The position numbers and the translations under genes were made by a program. This document shows positions 48,848 to 60,219 of a stretch of 64,000 bases of DNA, in pieces; position 1 is the first letter of the stretch; the number at the start of each line of letters is the position of its first letter. This stretch comes from Gracilariopsis chorda (taxonomy: Eukaryota; Rhodophyta; Florideophyceae; Gracilariales; Gracilariaceae), in NCBI GenBank assembly GCA_003194525.1, contig NBIV01000022.1, forward strand, positions 248,001 through 312,000, read 5' to 3'. The notes beneath the pieces were generated by a model. It searched no databases. It had not been told where the DNA came from and saw only the letters and a list, made by a program, of their open reading frames with translations.

Positions 48848-50757
48848 ATGACGATCATGCAGTGTGCTGCACATCTGGATCTAGGACTGTATCGCGTGTA
48901 TTACGCGTCGGATCCTGTAGCAGATATTGCTTGGAATGATCCAGCCATCTGTGCAAGCATTTCAGAGTTTGAGACGCTTTCCACTGCGTGGCAAAGGCGA
49001 TGCAGAAGATGCAGCGAGCACGCAAAAACGCTCCCCTCCTGCCCGTAGCCGGTTTGGAAACTGAGAATTCATATCTGCAAGTACTGCAGATGCGTTTTGC
49101 TTCAAAAAGAGACCATTGGAGTGTGCTGTAGCATGAAGGGAATGTCAGGATGGGACGTCACGCTCCGTAGAAGGCATAGCAGCAAGTTTGTTTGCAGAAT
49201 GTATAGCCTGAGAGCCTTTCACAGCCATTTACGCAACTTGAATACGCTCTTCATGACGACGCAAGCGTTCATGGACATGTCGTATGTGACGGGAGGAGGT
49301 CCTTTTTTTCAGATTTGAGGGCAACGCAGCTCTCGCTCTGCCCACGCAGAACCAGAAACACAAGTGCTACACCTTTCTGTGGGGTACCAGTGGGCCTTCC
49401 TTTGATCGATCTCACTATGCGCGTGCCAATCTGCGTGCGTTCGCTGAGGACATTAACGTAAGAGACATCGTACCCAGGTTGTACGATATGATCCATCCGA
49501 AGCCAGACGTGGTGCGTGAACGATACCGATCCATGCTTAGCATGCAACAGCAACAACAACAACTAAATGCGGATACCTCCGTGGATATCAACATGCAAGC
49601 AGCGGAACAAGGAGTAGTCGAATATGGATACGAAGAAACACGAAGTTCTACAGCCAGTGCTCTTCATGCAGGTGCTGGCCATCTCTCTGGAGATGTTCCT
49701 AGTGCGGGGCCAACCATGATGAGAACGCTCGTGGTTGATCCAAATGGCCTGTACCGAGTGGAGTCTCAAGTACTACGCCTGGTAGAAGGAATCGTAACAG
49801 AAAAGCACGCTGCAGTGACCATTGCTGCTGCTGCTAGAGCAGCGGCGACTGCGAATGCCGCAAACAATGTGCAAGTGGGGTACTGACTTCTAAAACCGGC
49901 TTCCAAACTTGCAGAGAAGGGCACTTTCTCTCTTCTCTACCTGTACACGGTGATCAGCACGAACTGTTTCAAATCGGCCTGTTTCTGGATGCAAGAAACT
50001 CTATACAGTAAAGGTCAGTTGTCAGCGTCAACGATTGGAAGCTCCAAAAGCTCACCTGGGCTGAGAAACCAAAGCAACGTCTGTACTCAGATAAAATCCT
50101 CCTAAACAGTGGACCGTTAATTCAAATGTAAATGCTCCGCACGCACATGAAAATTGAGGACATGCGACTACGTTTTATTTAGAGAGAACAACAGGCAGGT
50201 ATTGTACAAGTGCAAGAGATCCAGCAAGCACAAGCGCAAACAGCTCGTGTGTCATCATCACAGTTTGCACAAATTGGACGCATATTTCTGTCCGATGACT
50301 CGGTCAACTCAGCAGCGTACTGGAAGAACAAGCGCATGGATGTACAGGCGATCGACTTGTGGAGAGGACTGCCTTTTCTTTTCATTACAATCACCATGAA
50401 TATCTGTCGAGAAAACATCCAGCGCCTTGGGATGGACACCACTAATCGTGGCGCATTTACCGCACATAGTAACCGCTCTCGACTGTCTGACCGACCGAAG
50501 GTGATTGCAAGGTTGTATAACCAGTACGAAAACAACTTCATGAAGGACTTAAAAAAGAAATCGAAGCACATGTTTGGAATGAGGTGCATGGGGCTTGCAT
50601 CAAAGCTCCAGTTCCAAGAACGCAATGTGCCTCATCACCACATCTTCTTTTGACTCTAAGGAGGCGTGATCGAAGACGTTGATGTGATCGACGAGCTGAT
50701 TCGTGCAGAACTTCCCCTTCCAGGAGAAGACGACGCTGAAGATGCTTGACTCTCATC
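48848..50757 (+). pseudogene. Helitron 1 RepHel, Rep half, broken
   Basis: Rolling-circle Helitron replication initiator. HICKYCRCVLLQKETIGVCC near 49.07 kb is the Cys-rich N-terminal motif. HLRNLNTLFMTTQAFMDM and RAFAEDINVRDIVPRLYDMI follow, then VDPNGLYRVESQVLRLVEG. The Helitron-like N domain comes next (FLSDDSVNSAAYWKNKRMDV, GLPFLFITITMNI, RPKVIARLYNQYENNFMKDL). PHHHIFF at 50630-50647 holds the HUH histidines (50633-50641). It ends with DVDVIDELIRAELPLPG. A stop follows PHHHIFF, and frames change at about 49.32 and 49.9-50.2 kb. The tyrosine pair and helicase are absent. Confidence 0.75.
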
Positions 50758-50769
50758 TTTGGAACAAGT

Positions 50770-51430
50770 GGTTGAACCAAATTTGCGACAATGGCTGTTC
50801 GTCAAAGAACACCATGTACTAAGTAGTTCAATTTCCCCGCAAGCGATTTTAGTTGCTTGGATTCGTCTTCTGTGCAGCGCCAGCCTGCTTGCTTCCTTCG
50901 AGTTTTTGAGATGAGTATGACACCTATCTTTTCCATGAACTCCAGCATCGAAATATATATTGAGCATTCCGGCTTGTGTTTCACCCACAGACTGCTAACA
51001 ATCAATTCCCTTTTGAATAGAACTCTTCAAACTTTGAAGCAATTGGAAAATTTTGGAAAGCATCGATGCATCTCTTTATTGCTTCCTGCCATGAGTGGGT
51101 CGTCTACTACTCTTTTCATTAACATAAGGATGCTTCCGCTCTCGTTGTGAAGCAGCATCAATTGAGGCGTACCAAGAACAATGGAAAATCCATATTCCGT
51201 GAGCTATTCGTCATTGCGGAGCTGCCATAATCTCCCTGATTCTACGAGATTGTATGTTAGCTTCAGGAGTTTCCATAGATCGTCCAAATAGCGAGTCCAG
51301 TATTGAGGAGGCGGCGTGTATATATCGTTTTTCAGTTCACTCGATTTAAGATAAGCTCCAGACACATCTACTGAACAAAGTGTGAATTGGAAGAGCTTTG
51401 CTAGTGAGAGCAACAATCTTATGCAGGAGA
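50770..51430 (-). pseudogene. Copia-like reverse transcriptase fragment
   Basis: LLSLAKLFQFTLCSVDVSGA (motif A Asp), LKNDIYTPPPQYW, DLWKLLKLTYNLVESGRLWQ, the copia pattern A.D...A.L...L...IY...P...W.L..+.YGL....R.W. After a frame change, the catalytic loop is VVDD (51099-51110). The end QAGWRCTEDESKQLKSLAGK then LNYLVHGVL matches the copia closing block before RNase H. Two or more frameshifts, no start. Confidence 0.75.
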
Positions 51431-52619
51431 ATTGTATGGTTGAGGAGTCTGATCTGAGGGAGTCCTTTTGAAACTTTCGATTTCCATGTGCAACGAGCGT
51501 ACACTTGAGTTTGAACTTTGCATTCTCTCCATCATACCTTGTAATGAAGAAATGGTGGATAAATAATGTTAGCTTTTCGTGGGAGTTTCTTGATTGAAAT
51601 CGACTGGTGCGCCCCAGTTTCAGTGGGTTCTCTTCTCAAGTTTGAGAGCTTTTTCAACTATCCAGAGTGAATAAAAAATTGAACCTTCAATATACTCACA
51701 GTGTTTCCCACGATGAGGTTTTTTATTTCTCGCACAATTGCGTGTTCTGAAGAGTAAAACGTTCCACCACTACGAGGATATCTTAAAGGCGTGTGGCCTA
51801 CATCTTTTTTAAGTAGAATTTCACTGATATCCATAGGGGGGACATTAAGTTTCGAATCAACTCTACTGAAAGACAGAAGAGTATACGAAAATGGATGAAG
51901 AGAACATAAGTCGACTATGTTTTGCGTTTCCGACTGGAACCCAAGCGGGTCTTTAATCTCAGCTGTGGGTTCGAAGTCCGCTGCCTTCGTTCAGCAATGG
52001 TCTTAATTCTACTTTATAGGAGTTTTCTTCATTCAAAGAAAAGGAATTACGCTTCCATATATGTGGAATCCTCGGGAAATGAGGTGTAGCCGAGCTCTTG
52101 TTTGTCCAATTCTTGAAGGAAGGAGGAATTTGGAGTGAGCCAGATTATCCGGTATGCGACAGGCAGTTGAGGGCCATGGAACGGCTTCTTCTTGGAAACA
52201 AAAACAATGTGATCCATAGTCGCTAACACGGATCCATTGTACCGTGCTCCATAATTCCGACTTTCTTGTGAAAGTAGATCGTAGTTCCTTGCGCTAGGAG
52301 ATATTGTGAAACTGGGTACGAAGGTTTCGATCTGAGCATTGTATGTACTGCTTGATGGGAAACTTGTTCGTAGTGAAAGAATGGCAAGTGTTCTGGTAGC
52401 ATGTGTTTTGGCGTCCTTTGAATTAGCGACGTATATCCATGTAGAAGCTAAAAGCTGCTTTCTGACTTGCTCGCGTACAGGACATTCTTGAGAAAAGCTG
52501 CCTTTGATAAGATTAAAGAGTCGGTATGGTATGAATACCTAGTAACCCGAACATGATTCTCATCAAAAAAGAAGGTTATAACGAGTGTGCGAATAGTACC
52601 GTTGCCTGCATCGACTCTT

Positions 52620-53095
52620 CCGATCTCATCGTCTTTTTAGGCGACCGAAATTCGAAAGAGATGTTATGGTCGTCACAAATTGTTTTGATGGTTTGATTAT
52701 TGAACTCAGGATGTGAATCCAGAGTACCTTGTCTACGTGGGAACAATCGGATATATACCGCAGCGTTATGAGAGCAGTCACTGGAAGTCCTGTCGCCACA
52801 TCTTTCATATGACGTAGGGGCACGTTTCCAATCTCTCTTATATAGAGAAAGTCTACTTGAAGATGCTCGTAGAACTCAGAGAAGAGAGGACTGAATGAAA
52901 TCATCTGAGATTGCAAAGGTCTCCATAACCTTTTGCATAAGACGCCGATTCCAAGAGCCTTTCAAGTTCTTTGGAAAGATTGTTGTTTAGAATCTTTGCA
53001 CTGTGGCAGGAGTTTCTCATATTGCAAAACATATGGAGCATAGGGACGTTAAAATTCGTACAAAACCGACGAGCTTTCTTTGGATCCATTTGATA
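52620..53095 (-). pseudogene. Copia-like integrase fragment
   Basis: 52901-53089 reads CTNFNVPMLHMFCNMRNSCH (H/C pattern of the pre-integrase zinc motif) and 52626-52916 reads EFYEHLQVDFLYIREIGNVP, with the first catalytic Asp in QVDF. It is frameshifted relative to the RT part. Positions further down (52.0-52.5 kb) hold unassignable remnants. Confidence 0.6.
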
Positions 53096-53240
53096 ATCTT
53101 GTTGAGTTCACCCCTGTGGTGCAATGCCCGTGAGCGGAAGAACCCCGAAAGACCTCCGGGACCTTTCGTTGTTAGAGTTGAACGCAGTTGCGCAGAGCCC
53201 TTCAAAAAGTGGCACGACTATGTCGGGTTGTAAGGCCGAG

Positions 53241-53940
53241 GCCGCCTGTTGCGACTTGCGCAAGGAGGTGGAGGCAAGAATCTGGTACATGCAGAAGCGG
53301 CGTATCTGGGTGAGTGTCTTCGGAAGAGGTGTTATTTCCACATGAATGGCTCGTGCGGAAATGGGCCGTGGGACGCAGGGAAGCCACCCTAAAATGGAAA
53401 ACCGAACAGGGGAAAGTAGGAAATGGGCAAGACTATGCTGAGTCACGAGAGTGACTTCAAAAACGGCGGCGCTGGTGAGTTATCCTTATAAAAAGGCAAA
53501 AACCAAGGTAATTGGAATGAAAATCCCGATACTGGATTTCTCATACGGGAAAGATTGATAGACGTTCCCTAAGCTACGGTAGTTCCCTCCGACACGTAGT
53601 AGAGAGCATGTGAAGGCGGTGAGGTCTAGAGCCAATTTACCAAGTTAGGCGCCCTTGCTGGGGAATGTTTACTGGTGTATGGCAATTCGCCGTCGCACTA
53701 CGTACTAATCATCACAGAAATGGGTGTAAAGTAGTGAGTAAAACTAAGTAAAACTACTCCAAACTGTTCATTCATGCCTACTACTGTGGCCAACCGCCAA
53801 CTGACTCTTCCGCGTCCCACATGTCCAATCCACTATTAGTGGGCCGTCGTTCATGCAATGAATACATTACAGAAACATTTGGCAAATCAATCAAGTGCTA
53901 ACAATACCTCTCTAAGGATGTTGCACTTCAACCACGAGTT
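53241..53940. other. Spacer between copia-like element and pseudogene
   Basis: No recognisable gene. Possibly the remaining 5' part of the copia-like element. Confidence 0.3.
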
Positions 53941-55790
53941 CTACTGAAGGTTTCTAGAATAAGGGGATGATTGGGAGCATAGAAATGATGTGAAGGATTT
54001 GGACACTCTAGGGACTGCTAAGAAATGAATTCGTCTGTTATTTTCTTCTACAAGTATGTACGTACGGAATTTTACGTTTTTCTTGGAAACAACTACAGTG
54101 GGCGGAGTCCTCAAAGTGTTTTCTGAGCCAAGAAGGTTTGAATTGGAAGTAACGCCATTGCCGAGTAACAAACGATCATCGTCTGTAGTTAAATAAAACT
54201 TGAAGACGACTTCTTTGTCCTTCATTGATTTGAGCGGCAGTTTTCAAGTGGCAAATAATACCTTTGAGCCATTGCAATCCGGTCCAAATACTTGGTAAAG
54301 AGGTTCACCGGCCAAATTCTGAACGTCAATGGTGATACCCATTACGAAAGATAGTGCTGCGGCTGAGTTGATTCTGCCTACACTTCATAGGGAGCCGATG
54401 TCCATGAATGGACTTGGATCAGTGCATCCTTTTTGCACCTCACAAGGGACCGAAACCAAGCTAGTAAACATGAATGCCCTTGTATGGGGCCGCTTTAGAC
54501 TGAAAACTAACTTTCACTGCACTTATTTCCTCTGTGGAGCAATGCCTCCTCTCAAGATTAGTAATCTGTCGAAATGAACGCTTCGAGTTTTATCCAGATT
54601 TCTTCTTCTCTAGCTTCTACTTTTTAGTGATGAAGTAGGGCAACTGGCATTCTTCACTACTTTAGAGGTGATTTAGATCCCAACAATCGAAGCAAAGGTT
54701 TGTCCGTTCTCAAGCTTCGATTTAGTCCCAGTTGGTTTATTCTTCCTGGATCAGGATATTGGCAATAAAAATGAGGTGGGAGTTGGTTTAAGACATACAA
54801 GACCAAAGATGACACTGCCCTAGGACGGGGTTTTGGCATTGAGAGCCGCCGGGAACTTCTTGTAAACAATGTTCTCCAGATCTGCCTTGGAATAGTAAGA
54901 CGCGGAGCCTCGACAAGTAAATGAATGGTTTCTTATAACTGTTACGGCGTCTTACAAGTTCAATCAGCAGCCTGGAATGGGCTTCAAGAGCCTTTTGCCC
55001 ATCGATGGCGATCTGTAACCACTCGTACTCTCTAAGAGGTGTCTAAGCTTCTTGAATACTTCAGAAACCTTTGGCATGATAAAATAACTTTAAATTTGCC
55101 AGAATATGACCATTCCTTTTTTTGTCGCAAGTGAGGCTTTCCGAACATCACTTCAAGTTCTTCCGATATTGCCTTGATCTCGGCATTGTTTAGTTCTTGT
55201 ACATGACTTCGAATGGCATCTTCATGGGTTATTATGGCCTCTGCAAGAGCGGTCAATGGCAACATTGCGTCTATCAAACTCTTTTTGCTTAGCAGAGCAT
55301 TGTTGAGCAGTATTATTCCTAAGAATGTACCTACAAGAGAAGAAAATGAAAGGCAACCAGGTATCAGATGGTCTGCAGCAAGGTCTCGGAAGCGCAATAC
55401 AATAATTAGGAGAGGTTCGTCTTTCCAACGAGGTCAATTCTTTGCTCTGTCGACGGAAATCGTAAGGCCAGAAATGGTAGCCACTAGAGAGTTTACCGCA
55501 ACTAGTACCATGATTTGGCCAGTCGTCTCAAATTGATCATTTTGCTTGTAATTAAGTTTTTTAACTGGATCTTGTCATTAATCCATATTTGAGCTGTTGA
55601 TAGAGCCTGGTCATATAGTTGAAAACCAAGTAGTGTGAACATGTTCTTGTAGTTATAAACATTACTCATTTTAGCCGCTGCAGAACTTTTTATGACTGAT
55701 CGCGAAACGTTGCGACGCTGCTCTTGTAAGTCTTTTGTGGCAACAAAAGGAGGTGGATAGGTTGGATGCGAAGAGAGTTTTCAAACTAGG
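53941..55790 (-). pseudogene. Unrecognised membrane-protein-like coding region, decayed
   Basis: Successive minus-strand frames read as one protein interrupted by a few stops and shifts. From 55.79 kb downward: polar N-terminus (YPPPFVATKDLQEQRRN, KNMFTLLGFQLYDQALSTAQ), a hydrophobic helix (IMVLVAVNSLVATISGLTI), another (LSFSSLVGTFLGIILLNN), then a helical charged part (AEAIITHEDAIRSHVQELNN, AEIKAISEELEVMFG). A globular-looking part follows (YSKADLENIVYKKFPAALN, SFVMGITIDVQNLAGEPLYQ). The end is strand-rich (VVFKFYLTTDDDRLLLGNG, VSKKNVKFRTYILVEENNRR). No family recognised. It may be a captured host gene, an element's extra ORF, or an independent multigene family member. Confidence 0.5.
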
Positions 55791-56284
55791 TGCATAAGTA
55801 TCGGTGGCATTCGCGCGCAGATCCCATAAAACGACTTGTGAGGGGTACAGGGGCTGTTTCGCGTGAGCACGTTTGGCTTGTGAGCACTGATGTGTCAGTG
55901 CTCACAGCGAGGTTTAACGGGAAGCTAAGTCCACCTCTGCCTTCTTTTCGCCAGGTGCAGGGGAGACCGGAGATTGGTGCTTATTGACGCCGTGTCGGCA
56001 ATGGAGGTAGCTAGAGACACGTTAGTGAGCTGTAGAGGGTGTACCAGTACAGGTATCACGCAGTGGGAACGTAGCCGATGGCAATTTAGAGCCACAACAA
56101 AAGGGGAAACAGCGTCGAATAAAGGGCCATCGGTTGTGTCCGACATTCTTACAGTACTAGCAGCAGTATAAGAACAGCGACGACAATGCGGGAGAAATAA
56201 AGGAGAGAGCCAGTGCCTTCACTCACAAGTTGTGTCCCTCACAGATTGTAAGGAATATTGGGAGAGAAAAGTTTGTCTTGTACT
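55791..56284. other. Spacer before the minisatellite
   Basis: No gene or repeat recognised. The two overlapping short ORFs at 55.9-56.17 kb lack motifs. Confidence 0.3.
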
Positions 56285-56590
56285 TGTATATACTTTACGT
56301 AGTGCATACGTAGGATGCACAGTACTGCAAACGTATAGCCTTCTAACAAAAATAGTTGTAATGTATGTAGTGCATACATACGGTGCGCAGTAATGCGAAC
56401 GTTTACCCTTCTAACAAAAATAGTTGCAATCTATGTAGTCCCTACCTAGTCTGCGCAGTACTACAAACGTATAACCTTCTAACCAAAATGGTTTTAATCT
56501 GTGTATTGAATATGTATGCCACACAGTACTACAAACAAAGAACCCTCTAACAAGAATAGGGATTAACTATGCACCGCAAACGTAGGGAAA
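56285..56590. repeat. 68-bp tandem repeat (minisatellite)
   Basis: Four-plus imperfect units with phase marks TTCTAAC/TCTAAC at 56341, 56409, 56477 and 56545, exactly 68 bp apart, plus a partial unit to the left. Each unit contains CAGTAnTrCnAACG and, in the better units, a TGTATG...CATACA inverted repeat. Confidence 0.8.
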
Positions 56591-57000
56591 ATCGTACTCC
56601 ATATGTATTGACTTCTGAAACCAATACTGATTAAAAATGCAAAGCATATGTACTTAGTAAAGTACTAAGTATGTAGACTGTCAGTGTACTGCTGGTGTCG
56701 GGAACATCTTGAAACAATGAGAGGAATATGTATACGTATATATCATGCAGGAAACTACTGTACAACACGAGTTCTCTACATAAGCGGCAGAGATGGTACA
56801 TGTTCCATCGAAAGGTGCTCAACAAATCTGTCAATCTCTGTCCGGTTCTCGCAGTCCGACATGAGTTCTTCTTCGCATCGACCGCCGTGACGAAGGGAAG
56901 GACGCCAGTCAGCAGCAGGCCGCTGGCCAAGAGAGAATATAAAGCCCGTGCATCATCCAGATATAACTGAAGAGCTTGCGCAGGTGGAATTAGGAATTAG
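56591..57000. other. Spacer between minisatellite and Helitron 2
   Basis: No feature recognised. The 5' end of Helitron 2 may lie here. Confidence 0.3.
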
Positions 57001-57299
57001 AACCGAGCTTCTACATACTATTATGGAACCTCATAACCCTGAAGAGATTTATTTGAACTCCTCTCACTCTTCCAGCATTCAACAGGAACGAGATAGAACG
57101 GTTATGCGGTTCGCTGGGAGACCTCGTCAAGGCATTCATTATGGAGCAAAATATGTCTGGGACGCAAGGGCTAAAAATAATCGTCAAGGCCTCGCACGTC
57201 CGAGCTCTTCATATCCGAAGTACCAACCAATCATTGGCACACACGTCCAGAGTATTTTGGGACCTTCGGTGCAAACGGCAATCGAGCAACTCGATATCC

Positions 57300-60011
57300 T
57301 CTCAAGGATTCGAGGTGGGTGCTTTGGATTCGTATGTGCAAGTATTGTGGCGCAGTTCTGCTTGGTGCAGAGACAGAAAGAACATGCTTTGGATATAAAA
57401 GCTCCAGATCGCTTGGAGTTTCTTTCCGACGAGTGCATATCAATTCGGAACTTGAAGACATATTTCGCTTATGTTCTTTTGAAACGCTATCAACATATTT
57501 AAATGTGTTATTTGCAACCATTGTCACACTATGGATATGAAGTACGTTCGACGTGGAGGTCCGTCCTTTCTTCCACTTCAAAGCAATGTGTCTCTTTTTG
57601 TTGCAGGCCAGGACGTGCGCTACACATATTTGCGGTCGGAAGGTCCTTCCAGTCTTAATTTACGGGGTTGTGATGTTTCTTTGATGAAAAGGATGGTGTG
57701 TAACCCGAGTATTCGATACTTGGTTCCAAAGTTATAAGATCTCTTGCAACCAAGACCAGATATTGTCCGACAGAGGTATAGAAATTTGTTCAGACCAGAC
57801 GAAAGTGTTCGGAGGAGATCAAACGCGGAGGAGTATACTCTGGACATCTCGACAGACGATGTTCAGGAAGTAATGGTTGTCCGAAAATATCCCGGTGCCC
57901 CGGAATTGTCAAGGTGACCATGAAGCCCAAATTCAGGTGAGATCCGGTGCAGGAACTTTACCAGAAGACAGACGCGGCAAACCTCTTGAAATGAGAGCTT
58001 TCGTCGTAGAGCCAAGTGTACTGTTTAGGTCGGAAGACCCAGTTACCCAGCTGGTAGGGAAAGGAGAATACCATAACATGTCAACAGAAAATCATTGACG
58101 TCGAGTTGTCAAGGGCAAGCGTTTGAAGCCTGATTCAATGGATGCTGAGAAAGGTGCATTTCCACTGCTCTACCCTTACGGTGAGATTCATGCCCCATAT
58201 GATATGGCAAACTATACTTCATCCAGTAATGCAAGCAACCGAGACAAAAGGAGCCTAACATGGGCAGAACCGTCTAAGCGAATACTGTACATCGTTAATA
58301 TGCTGCTGAACTCTGGTACTCTTCTTCAGCAATGGTTGCTTCGTACTAGCACAAGCATTGAAGACTTGGGACTTCGGTAATTGGAAACAGAACAGATGAG
58401 AATGGTTGAAGAACGTGAGCTGCGGGCTGGAACCCACACTGGAACAGATGAACTTGGCCCTTCCGGTAAACTCTTCCTTCCAGGTAATCAAAAAAACTCT
58501 CCAGCGTACTGGAGACAAAACGACTAGATTTGCAGGCAATGGTCGCCAGATCGGGCTCCCCAATGCTTTTTGTCACAATCAAAATGAACGTAAGGCGGTA
58601 AGAAACGAAAAGGCTTAGTATGAACAACGAAAACACCATAGCATTTTCTCCACAGAGAGACAAAAGCCGTCCTTTGATAGGCCAGATCTTATTGCAAGAG
58701 TGTACAACCAGTACGCAAATTCAATCATGAAAGATCTACAGAATAATTCAGAACAGCTCTTTGGCTTGAAATGCATTGGAATTGCCGCCAAACTTGATTT
58801 CCACGAGAAAAATACTCCACCTCATCATATTCTTTTTTGGTTGGAGGGGGACGTAAGTGAAGATCCTGAGATCATTGAAACTTTGATGAAAGCCGAACTG
58901 CCTCGGGGTGACTCGCATGAAGACCAGGAACTCCAAAAGTGGTGAAGATATTCAATATGCACAGACAATCTCCATATTGCCATGGTCGTACCTCTGATGG
59001 GAGGTGCCGATTTGGGTATGATCAACATGAACTTGTGGCTGAAGCAACGATAAATGAGTACACAAACCGAGTTACCTACCAAAGACAAAGAAGAGAAGAT
59101 TTGAAAGTGGTTCCGTACAATCCAGATCTCACAATTAAGTACAAGGCTCACATCAATGTTGAAAGAACCCAAGGTGGCAGCGCTGTAGCATACCTCATGA
59201 AGTATCATTTCAAGCCAAAGAACAGGATTTGGTTGTATCAAGTCGAACAGAAAGCCAATCAGGTGCACAGAGGTACATGCTTCAAAATGAGATCAGGGCG
59301 TACATGAGAGCGAAAGTGATGGGCGCGGTTGAAGCTGCATAGAACCTCTTTGAGTTCAGACATATTTGCATCAATCCAACTGTAAAGGAACTTGATATAC
59401 ATCTCCGTGGAGAGCGACAGGTTTTGATTCGAAATGTAAGACTGCCTAGACATCTGAAGTCTTCCCTGCTGGAAAGATATTTCAAACGACCCTCCTGGTA
59501 CATGGAATGACACTAGATGGCATACTACGAGACTGTACGTGTATACGATAAGCTACACCTTCCTGTAACAGAGTCTGACTCCACTCGAGACGGAGGAAGT
59601 CCACGAATGTACGTCGTGCAACGATCTCAAAATGATCGAACTGTGACTAGAATTAGATTTGCTTCTCCAGCAAATCCCAAACTCTTCGCTCTTCAAATAT
59701 TGCTCATTAACTCTGCATTCAGCTTCTTTGATGATCCGAAACGTGTTGGGAGCAAGTCTAACTCAACTTTTAGAGAAGCAGCAGTAGCCCGTGTGCGATA
59801 TATCCATGGTGAAGAGTACGAAACGGCTTTTGATGAGCCAGTAATACATCATTCTACTCCTGCTGAGCTGCGTTACTTGGTCGTCACTTCCTTTCAACAA
59901 GGGGTAAATCCTAGAACTGTGATTGAAAAGCAGCAAATGAGCTCTGACTGCAGATATAACCAAGGGAAACAGAGCAAAAGGAAGAGAAGAACTACTTCGA
60001 AGAATCATTGA
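57300..60011 (+). pseudogene. Helitron 2 Rep domain, broken
   Basis: N-terminal CKYCGAVLLGAETERTCFGY (about 57.33 kb); AFPLLYPYGEIHAPYDMANY (58.15 kb); RPDLIARVYNQYANSIMKDL, then PPHHILFW with two HUH-region histidines at 58823-58828, and DPEIIETLMKAELP. SPYCHGRTSDGRCRFGY is the zinc motif. Next comes the Y-x2-K-Y-x2-K motif (YLMKYHFK), tyrosine codons at 59191 and 59203. The Rep-helicase linker (59517-60011) reads FALQILLINSAFSFF and HHSTPAELRYLVVTSF. In living Helitrons this half nicks and joins DNA. The second histidine arrangement (P-H-H) differs from the usual H-x-H, so activity even in the intact ancestor is uncertain. Confidence 0.8.
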
Positions 60012-60219
60012 GATTTCAGACAGACATGGTGGTCGGGTTATCAAAAATGATCCCTTCTTTCATCATGCTGTATCACAACTTCATCCCAGAGAGAGCGAAC
60101 TCTAATTAGCAGAAGAACGACTTGAAATACGTCGCAACTCTTCTTCAAGGTCAAGGTGAAGGTGAAAACAGCGATATGATGAGCTGAGAGAAGTCCAGAA
60201 GCCAGTTGTTGACAAAATA

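Larger units (their letters stand above)
48021..50757 (+). mobile_element. Helitron 1 remnant: N-terminal and Rep part
   Basis: A low-complexity ORF, then zinc-ribbon and Rep-domain segments typical of Helitron RepHel proteins, in several frames. The helicase half is missing: minus-strand copia-like sequence begins at about 50.76 kb and probably replaced or interrupted it. Termini (5'-TC, 3' hairpin-CTRR) were not located. Confidence 0.75.
50758..53240 (-). mobile_element. Ty1/copia-like retrotransposon, decayed
   Basis: Minus-strand order from high to low coordinates: pre-integrase zinc-binding part (MLHMFCNMRNSCHSAKILN, about 53.0 kb), integrase (FYEHLQVDFLYIREIGNVPL, KDVATGLPVTALIT, near 52.8 kb), long degraded spacer, then RT. 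Integrase before RT is the copia order. LTRs were not recognised. Both ends are approximate; the right part (53.1-53.45 kb) is GC-richer and may be a separate insertion. Confidence 0.75.
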
